From Streptomyces sp. FIT100 (lineage in GTDB: Bacteria; Actinomycetota; Actinomycetes; Streptomycetales; Streptomycetaceae), in assembly GCF_024584805.1 (NCBI RefSeq), contig NZ_CP075715.1, positions 3,978,526 through 4,042,525 on the forward strand: a stretch of 64,000 nt of DNA, written 5' to 3'. A program made the position numbers and the translations under genes. A model generated the notes under the pieces. The model was not told where the DNA came from. It searched no databases and saw only the letters and a program-made list of their open reading frames with translations. Below, piece by piece: positions 59,040 to 64,000 of the stretch. Each line of letters starts with the position of its first letter. Position 1 is the first letter of the stretch.

Positions 59040-59632
59040 CCACGGCCAGACGGGACACCTACACCCCCGAGACGCTTCTCTCCGTCGCCGTCCGCGTCTT
59101 CAACGAGCGCGGCTACGACGGCACCTCCATGGAGCACCTGTCCAAGGCCGCCGGGATCTCCAAGTCGTCGATATACCACCACGTCGCGGGCAAGGAGGAG
59201 TTGCTGCGCCGTGCGGTGAGCCGGGCGCTCGACGGGCTCTTCGGCATCCTCGACGAGCCGGGAGCGGTGCGCGGGCGCGCCATCGAGCGGGTCGAGTACG
59301 TGACCCGGCGCACCGTCGAGGTGCTGATGGCCGAACTGCCCTATGTCACCCTGCTGCTGCGGGTCCGCGGCAACACCAGGACCGAGCGCTGGGCCATGGA
59401 GCGCCGCCGGGAGTTCGACCACAAGGTCGCCGATCTGCTCAAGGCCGCGGCCGCCGAGGGCGATCTCCGGGCCGACATGGACATGCGGCTGGCGACCAGG
59501 CTGCTCTTCGGCATGGTGAACTCCCTGGTGGAGTGGTACCGGCCGCAGGCGGGCACCGGCTACGACCGGGAGCAGGTCGCCGACGCGGTCGTCCGGCTCG
59601 CCTTCGACGGGCTGCGCACCGCCACCCCGTAA
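59036..59632 (+). CDS. paaR: TetR-family regulator, probably PaaR
   Basis: The protein has 198 residues. HTH at about 15-60 (SVAVRVFNERGYDGTSMEHL, SKAAGISKSSIYHHVAGKEE), then a helical ligand-binding domain (DLRADMDMRLATRLLFGMVN, SLVEWYRPQAG). Its 4-bp overlap with the dehydrogenase gene and its position among paa genes, with ACCGNNCGNNCGGT palindromes at the two paa promoters, fit the actinobacterial PaaR, which represses paa genes and is released by phenylacetyl-CoA. The identification of this protein as binder of these sites is inferred. Confidence 0.85.
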   Translation: MTTARRDTYTPETLLSVAVRVFNERGYDGTSMEHLSKAAGISKSSIYHHVAGKEELLRRAVSRALDGLFGILDEPGAVRGRAIERVEYVTRRTVEVLMAELPYVTLLLRVRGNTRTERWAMERRREFDHKVADLLKAAAAEGDLRADMDMRLATRLLFGMVNSLVEWYRPQAGTGYDREQVADAVVRLAFDGLRTATP

Positions 59633-59681
59633 CCCCGGCACGCCGAGCCGAGCGGTCGGGGCCTGTTCCAGGACGACGGCT

Positions 59682-60212
59682 CTAGCGCGCCGGGTCCGGA
59701 TCCAGGTCCGTCTCCTCGAACACCAGCAGGGTGCGGGTGGAGAGCACTTCGGGTATGGCCTGGAGCCTCGTCAGGACGAGCTCGCGCAGGGTGCGGTTGT
59801 CGGGCGTGTGCACCAGCAGCAGTACGTCGAAATCGCCGCTGACCAGGGCGATGTGCGCGGCGCCCGGCAGCGCCTGGAGCTGCTCGCGCACCGTGCGCCA
59901 GGAGTTCTGCACGATCTTGAGCGTGATGTACGCGGAGGCGCCGTGCCCCGCGCGTTCGTGGTTGACACGGGCGCTGAAGCCCCGGATCACGCCGTCCTCG
60001 ATGAGCCGGTTGATGCGTGCGTACGCGTTGGCGCGGGAGACGTGCACCCGCTCGGCCACGGCTCGGATCGAGGCACGGCCGTCCGTCTGCAGTATGCGCA
60101 GGATGTCGCGGTCGATGGCGTCCAGGGGACGGGGCGGTGGTCCCTGTGCGGCTCCGGGCACGGCTTCGTAAACCGTGCGGTCCCCGCCATCGGCCATTTG
60201 TTCAGCTGTCAC
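59682..60212 (-). CDS. bkdR: Lrp/AsnC-family regulator
   Basis: The protein has 176 residues from GTG 60212 (GAGGCGGGGG upstream); ATG 60197 is an alternative. HTH at about 40-80 (RPLDAIDRDILRILQTDGRA, VSRANAYARINRLIEDGVI), then the RAM ligand-binding domain (IALVSGDFDVLLLVHTPDNR, FEETDLDPDP). Lrp-type regulators next to bkd genes control branched-chain amino-acid catabolism in response to Leu/Val, as BkdR does in Pseudomonas and Streptomyces. It is divergent from bkdA with a 183-bp gap holding a DnaA box and a PaaR-like site. The symbol is by analogy only. Confidence 0.86.
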   Translation of the reverse strand: MTAEQMADGGDRTVYEAVPGAAQGPPPRPLDAIDRDILRILQTDGRASIRAVAERVHVSRANAYARINRLIEDGVIRGFSARVNHERAGHGASAYITLKIVQNSWRTVREQLQALPGAAHIALVSGDFDVLLLVHTPDNRTLRELVLTRLQAIPEVLSTRTLLVFEETDLDPDPAR

Positions 60213-60270
60213 GTCCCCCCGCCTCTCTGTATTGGACGACGTGTATCTATCCCAGGCTGTGGAGAACCGT

Positions 60271-60279
60271 TTGTCCACA
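60271..60279. other. Single DnaA box (TTGTCCACA)
   Basis: Exact consensus in the Lrp/bkdA gap. A near-box TGTGGAGAA lies at 60259-60267. Confidence 0.6.
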
Positions 60280-60313
60280 GGCTGGAGGTGCCTGTAGCCA
60301 AAATGCCCCCACG

Positions 60314-60327
60314 ACCGAACAATCGGT
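60314..60327. promoter_or_regulatory. PaaR-like operator variant upstream of bkdA
   Basis: ACCGAACAATCGGT differs from ACCGNNCGNNCGGT only in the central CG. It is 69 bp upstream of the TTG start. Confidence 0.55.
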
Positions 60328-60395
60328 AGGTGAGGCGCCTCACACTCCGCGCCCTCACGGGTCCTTATGCCCGCTCCCACGAGGAGGTGCTCGCC

Positions 60396-61571
60396 TTGAA
60401 GAAGAGCAGCATGACGGTCGAGGAGCGGCCGGAAGCCGCCTACCGGCCCACCCCGCCGCCGGCGTGGAAGCCTCGCACCGACCCCGCGCCGCTGCTCCCG
60501 GACGCCGAGCCGTACCGGCTGCTCGGTACGGACGCGGCCGCCGGGGCCGACCCCCAGCTGCTGCTGCGGCTGTATGCCGAGCTGGTCCGCGGTCGCAGGT
60601 ACAACACGCAGGCGACCGCGCTCACCAAGCAGGGCAGGCTCGCCGTCTATCCGTCGAGCACGGGCCAGGAGGCGTGCGAGGTCGCGGCCGCGCTCGCCCT
60701 GGAGGAGCGCGACTGGCTCTTCCCGAGCTACCGGGACACGCTCGCGGCGGTCGCACGCGGCCTCGACCCCGTGCAGGCGCTGACGCTGCTGCGCGGCGAC
60801 TGGCACACCGGGTACGACCCTCACGAGCACCGCATCGCGCCCCTGTGCACACCCCTCGCGACCCAGCTCCCTCACGCCGTGGGGCTGGCGCACGCCGCGC
60901 GTCTGAAGGGTGACGACGTCGTCGCCCTCGCCATGGTCGGCGATGGCGGCACCAGCGAGGGCGACTTCCACGAGGCGCTCAACTTCGCCGCCGTCTGGCA
61001 GGCCCCGGTCGTCTTCCTCGTGCAGAACAACGGCTTCGCGATCTCCGTCCCGCTCGCCAAGCAGACCGCCGCGCCGTCCCTCGCCCACAAGGCGGTCGGG
61101 TACGGAATGCCGGGCCGGCTGGTCGACGGGAACGACGCGGCGGCGGTGCACGAGGTGCTGACCGAGGCCGTCGGCAGGGCGCGGCGCGGCGAAGGCCCGA
61201 CGCTGATCGAGGCCGTCACCTACCGCATGGACGCACACACGAACGCGGACGACGCGACCCGATACCGGGCGGACGGCGAGGCCGAGGCCTGGCGGGAGCA
61301 CGACCCGATCCGCCTGATGGAGCGGGAGCTGACCGTGCGCGGCCTGCTCGACGAGGACACCGTACGGGCGGCGGCGGAGGCCGCGGAGACGATGGCGGCA
61401 CAGTTGAGGAAGCGGATGAACGCCGATCCGGTGCTCGACCCGATGGACCTGTTCGCGCACGTCTACGCCGAGCAGACCAGCCAGCTGCGGGAGCAGGCCG
61501 CGCAGCTGCGCGCCGAGCTGGACGCCGAGAGCGGAGAAGGCACGCACAGCGCGGAGGGCGGCGCACGATGA
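60396..61571 (+). CDS. bkdA: Branched-chain 2-oxoacid dehydrogenase E1 alpha subunit
   Basis: The protein has 391 residues. TPP-binding motif GDGGTSEGDFHEALNFAAVW followed by FLVQNNGFAISVP, and YPSSTGQEACEVAAALALEE (binding of the partner subunit and cofactor). It decarboxylates the 2-oxoacids of Leu, Ile and Val and, with E2, makes isobutyryl-, isovaleryl- and 2-methylbutyryl-CoA, the starter units of branched fatty acids and polyketides. TTG 60396 is chosen for GAGGAGGT at 7-bp spacing; GTG 60387 and ATG 60411 are alternatives, and GTG 60330 would overlap the operator. The next start overlaps its stop by 4 bp. Confidence 0.93.
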   Translation: MKKSSMTVEERPEAAYRPTPPPAWKPRTDPAPLLPDAEPYRLLGTDAAAGADPQLLLRLYAELVRGRRYNTQATALTKQGRLAVYPSSTGQEACEVAAALALEERDWLFPSYRDTLAAVARGLDPVQALTLLRGDWHTGYDPHEHRIAPLCTPLATQLPHAVGLAHAARLKGDDVVALAMVGDGGTSEGDFHEALNFAAVWQAPVVFLVQNNGFAISVPLAKQTAAPSLAHKAVGYGMPGRLVDGNDAAAVHEVLTEAVGRARRGEGPTLIEAVTYRMDAHTNADDATRYRADGEAEAWREHDPIRLMERELTVRGLLDEDTVRAAAEAAETMAAQLRKRMNADPVLDPMDLFAHVYAEQTSQLREQAAQLRAELDAESGEGTHSAEGGAR

Positions 61572-62581
61572 GCACGGCAACGGCCAGGCAGGCGAAGCCC
61601 GCCACGATGGCCCAGGCCCTCCAGCGCGCGATGCGCGACGCGATGGCAGAGGACCCGTCGGTCCATGTCATGGGCGAGGACGTCGGCACGCTCGGCGGCG
61701 TCTTCCGGGTCACGGACGGGCTCGCCAAGGAGTTCGGCGAGGACCGCTGCACGGACACGCCGCTCGCCGAGGCGGGCATCCTCGGCACGGCCGTCGGCAT
61801 GGCGATGTACGGGCTGCGACCCGTCGTGGAGATGCAGTTCGACGCCTTCGCCTATCCGGCGTTCGAGCAGCTGATCAGCCATGTCGCCCGGATGCGCAAC
61901 CGGACGCGGGGCGCCATGCCGCTGCCGATCACGGTGCGGGTTCCGTACGGCGGCGGGATCGGCGGCGTCGAGCACCACAGTGACTCCTCCGAGGCGTACT
62001 ACATGGCGACTCCGGGGCTCCATGTCGTCACGCCCGCGACGGTCGAGGACGCGTACGGGCTGCTGCGGGCGGCCATCGCCTCCGACGACCCGGTGGTCTT
62101 CCTGGAGCCCAAGCGGCTGTACTGGTCGAAGTCGGACTGGTCACCGGAGGCTCCGGCGGCCGTGGAGCCGATCGGCCGCGCGGTGGTGCGGCGCCAGGGG
62201 CGCAGCGCCACGCTCATCACTTACGGGCCCTCGGTGCCGGTCTGCCTGGAGGCCGCCGAGGCGGCACAGGCCGAGGGCTGGGACCTGGAGGTCGTCGACC
62301 TGCGCTCGCTCGTGCCCTTCGACGACGAGACCGTCTGCGCGTCGGTGCGGCGCACCGGGCGGGCGGTGGTCGTCCATGAGTCGACCGGGTTCGGCGGTCC
62401 CGGCGGGGAGATAGCGGCCCGGGTCACCGAGCGCTGCTTCCACCATCTGGAGGCGCCGGTGCTGCGGGTGGCGGGTTTCGACATCCCCTATCCGCCGCCG
62501 ATGCTGGAGAGGCACCATTTGCCTGGTGTGGACCGGGTGCTGGACGCCGTGGCCAGGTTGCAGTGGGAGGCGGAGAGCTGA
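61568..62581 (+). CDS. bkdB: Branched-chain 2-oxoacid dehydrogenase E1 beta subunit
   Basis: The protein has 337 residues. Transketolase-like pyrimidine-binding part: VMGEDVGTLGGVFRVTDGLA, CTDTPLAEAGILGTAVGMAM, YGLRPVVEMQFDAFAYPAFE. C-terminal domain with VVVHESTGFGGPGGEIAARV. E1 alpha and E1 beta form the alpha2-beta2 decarboxylase. ATG 61568 overlaps the bkdA stop by 4 bp, and TGA 62579-62581 shares its last base with the bkdC ATG. The order A-B-C is typical of the Streptomyces bkd operon. Confidence 0.96.
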   Translation: MSTATARQAKPATMAQALQRAMRDAMAEDPSVHVMGEDVGTLGGVFRVTDGLAKEFGEDRCTDTPLAEAGILGTAVGMAMYGLRPVVEMQFDAFAYPAFEQLISHVARMRNRTRGAMPLPITVRVPYGGGIGGVEHHSDSSEAYYMATPGLHVVTPATVEDAYGLLRAAIASDDPVVFLEPKRLYWSKSDWSPEAPAAVEPIGRAVVRRQGRSATLITYGPSVPVCLEAAEAAQAEGWDLEVVDLRSLVPFDDETVCASVRRTGRAVVVHESTGFGGPGGEIAARVTERCFHHLEAPVLRVAGFDIPYPPPMLERHHLPGVDRVLDAVARLQWEAES

Positions 62582-64000
62582 TGGCCCAGGTGCTCGAATT
62601 CAGGCTGCCGGACCTCGGTGAAGGGCTGACCGAGGCGGAGATCGTGCGCTGGCTGGTCGCGGAGGGCGATGTCGTCGCCGTCGACCAGCCCGTCGTCGAG
62701 GTCGAGACGGCGAAGGCGATGGTGGAGGTGCCGTGCCCGTACGCGGGCGTGGTCACCGCGCGCTTCGGCGAGGAAGGCACCGAGCTGCCCGTCGGGGCGC
62801 CGCTGCTGACCGTTGCGGTGGGACAGGCCCAGGGGGCGCCCGGGGAGTCCGGGACGCCCGCCGCGGCCGGAGGTTCCGGGAGCCGGGGCGCTGCCGCGTC
62901 AGGCGGCTCCAGCGCCACAGGGGCATCCCGGGCCTCGGCGGACGAGAAGTCCGGCAATGTGCTGGTGGGGTACGGCACGGGGGCGCCGGCTGCACGGCGG
63001 CGGCGGATCCGACCCGCCGCGCTCTCGGGCGGCGCGGACCCGGGCCGCCCCGACCGGAACGGCCGCCCGGCCGATCCTGCCGGGGCAGGGGCCGAAGACG
63101 CGCACCCCTTCCCGGAGCCCGTGTGGGACAGCGCGGTGGAGAGCCCGGCGCCCGATGAGATCGTCACCGACGACCGAGGCGGTGCCGCCGCGGGCATGGG
63201 TGGTGCCGTCATCGAGACCGCGCCGCGCAGTGAAGGTCCGGTGGCGGTGATCTCGCCGCTCGTGCGGAAGCTGGCCAGGGACAACGGCGTCGATCTGCGC
63301 GAGCTGCACGGGTCGGGGCCCGAAGGGCTGATCCTGCGGGCCGACGTGGAGCTGGCGGTGCGTGCCCTTGCCGGGACGACCGCGCCGCAACCGCCCGCGC
63401 CCGCCACCGTCCCACCTGGTCCCGCAGCCGCAGCCGCAGCCGCGCCTGCGCTTGCCACGGCAGCCGGGCCTGCTCCCGCCCTGGGAGGCGAGCGGATCCC
63501 GTTGCGCGGGGTGCGCGGTGCCGTCGCGGAGAAGCTGTCCCGCAGCCGGCGTGAGATACCGGACGCGACCTGCTGGGTCGACGCGGACGCCACCGAGCTC
63601 ATGGCGGCGCGCAAGGCGATGAACGCCACAGGCGGGCCGAAGATCTCGCTCCTCGCGCTCTTCGCCCGGATCTGCACGGCCGCGCTCGCCCGCTACCCCG
63701 AGCTGAACTCCACGGTGGACCTCGATGCCAGGGAGATCGTCCGTCTGCCCGAGGTGCACCTCGGCTTCGCCGCGCAGACCCCCCGCGGCCTCGTCGTCCC
63801 CGTCGTGCGCAATGCCCACGGCCGTACGGCGGAGTCGCTCACGGAGGAGTTCGCCCGGCTGACCGAGACGGCCCGGCGGGGCGCGCTCACCCCCGCGGAG
63901 CTCACCGGCGGCACGTTCACGCTGAACAACTACGGGGTCTTCGGGGTCGACGGGTCCACGCCGATCATCAACCACCCGGAGGCCGCCATGCTCGGAGTCG
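62581..64000 (+). CDS. bkdC: Branched-chain 2-oxoacid dehydrogenase E2 component (partial, runs off the end)
   Basis: The visible 473 codons have an N-terminal lipoyl domain (VLEFRLPDLGEGLTEAEIVR; lipoyl Lys in VEVETAKAMVEV), a Pro/Ala/Gly-rich linker, a peripheral-subunit-binding domain (VISPLVRKLARDNGVDLREL then GSGPEGLILRADVE), a second Ala/Pro linker, and the start of the acyltransferase domain (KLSRSRREIPDATCWVDADA, FTLNNYGVFGVDGSTPIINH). The catalytic HxxxDG lies beyond the window. E2 transfers the acyl group to CoA. The first linker is unusually long (~140 residues) and charged compared with standard E2 proteins. Confidence 0.95.
   Translation, partial: MAQVLEFRLPDLGEGLTEAEIVRWLVAEGDVVAVDQPVVEVETAKAMVEVPCPYAGVVTARFGEEGTELPVGAPLLTVAVGQAQGAPGESGTPAAAGGSGSRGAAASGGSSATGASRASADEKSGNVLVGYGTGAPAARRRRIRPAALSGGADPGRPDRNGRPADPAGAGAEDAHPFPEPVWDSAVESPAPDEIVTDDRGGAAAGMGGAVIETAPRSEGPVAVISPLVRKLARDNGVDLRELHGSGPEGLILRADVELAVRALAGTTAPQPPAPATVPPGPAAAAAAAPALATAAGPAPALGGERIPLRGVRGAVAEKLSRSRREIPDATCWVDADATELMAARKAMNATGGPKISLLALFARICTAALARYPELNSTVDLDAREIVRLPEVHLGFAAQTPRGLVVPVVRNAHGRTAESLTEEFARLTETARRGALTPAELTGGTFTLNNYGVFGVDGSTPIINHPEAAMLGV

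Noticed and set aside
60330..60395. Upstream GTG start for bkdA
   Set aside because: No RBS and it would place the start at the edge of the operator; GAGGAGGT favours TTG 60396.

Overview
The window looks like the chromosome of a Streptomyces or close relative. The support is very high GC with strong third-position GC bias, frequent GTG and some TTG starts, and ATGA/GTGA stop-start overlaps. The conserved actinobacterial order also fits: gyrA, DUF3566, tRNA-Ile, DLW-39, tRNA-Ala, ppiA, rhomboid, crgA, DUF881, sortases/pabA, pknB-pbpA-ftsW-pstP-fhaB-fhaA, tRNA-Leu. Because gyrA normally lies a few kb from dnaA/dnaN, the window should sit just beside oriC. Exact DnaA boxes and a parS site agree with that.

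Layout. 1-5.8 kb: 3' end of gyrA, DUF3566 membrane protein, tRNA-Ile, DLW-39, a secreted/anchored protein, a Ser/Thr kinase with an HTH partner, tRNA-Ala. 5.9-9.2 kb: an OmpR-type two-component pair and a membrane-anchored exonuclease/endonuclease/phosphatase protein. 9.3-13 kb: a tight minus-strand operon of patatin, GT1 glycosyltransferase, small membrane protein and lipase-like protein, which I could not match to a known system. 13.2-19.7 kb: nitroreductase, a large secreted NAGPA plus metallophosphoesterase fusion, and lineage-specific small proteins. 19.9-35 kb: the conserved growth and division block (cyclophilin, rhomboid, CrgA, three class E sortases around pabA, then the fhaA-fhaB-pstP-ftsW-pbpA-pknB operon). 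The rhomboid/crgA gap carries four exact DnaA boxes and a long hairpin. 35-44.8 kb: signalling and redox genes, namely a NarL two-component pair, a hydrolase lacking its nucleophile, and a DevS/DevR-like pair beside an Acg-like nitroreductase and a hydrogenase-type protease with DosR-like boxes, followed by azoreductase/HxlR. 45-49 kb: DUF2252, a J-domain protein, rhodanese, acyl-CoA dehydrogenase. 49-59.7 kb: phenylacetate catabolism (paaABCDE, paaN, 3-hydroxyacyl-CoA dehydrogenase, TetR regulator), split by a DUF5819-HTTM-TrmH operon. 59.7-64 kb: an Lrp regulator and a branched-chain 2-oxoacid dehydrogenase operon cut by the window end.

How parts work together. The kinase, phosphatase, FHA, PBP and FtsW genes form one regulatory and peptidoglycan-synthesis operon, and CrgA and the sortases also act at the envelope. 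The paa genes share an ACCGNNCGNNCGGT operator in front of paaA and between paaN and the dehydrogenase gene. A near copy lies in front of bkdA, which suggests the TetR regulator may also reach branched-chain oxoacid oxidation. I saw no insertion sequences, prophage or CRISPR arrays. All motif searches were by eye, so site lists may be incomplete.
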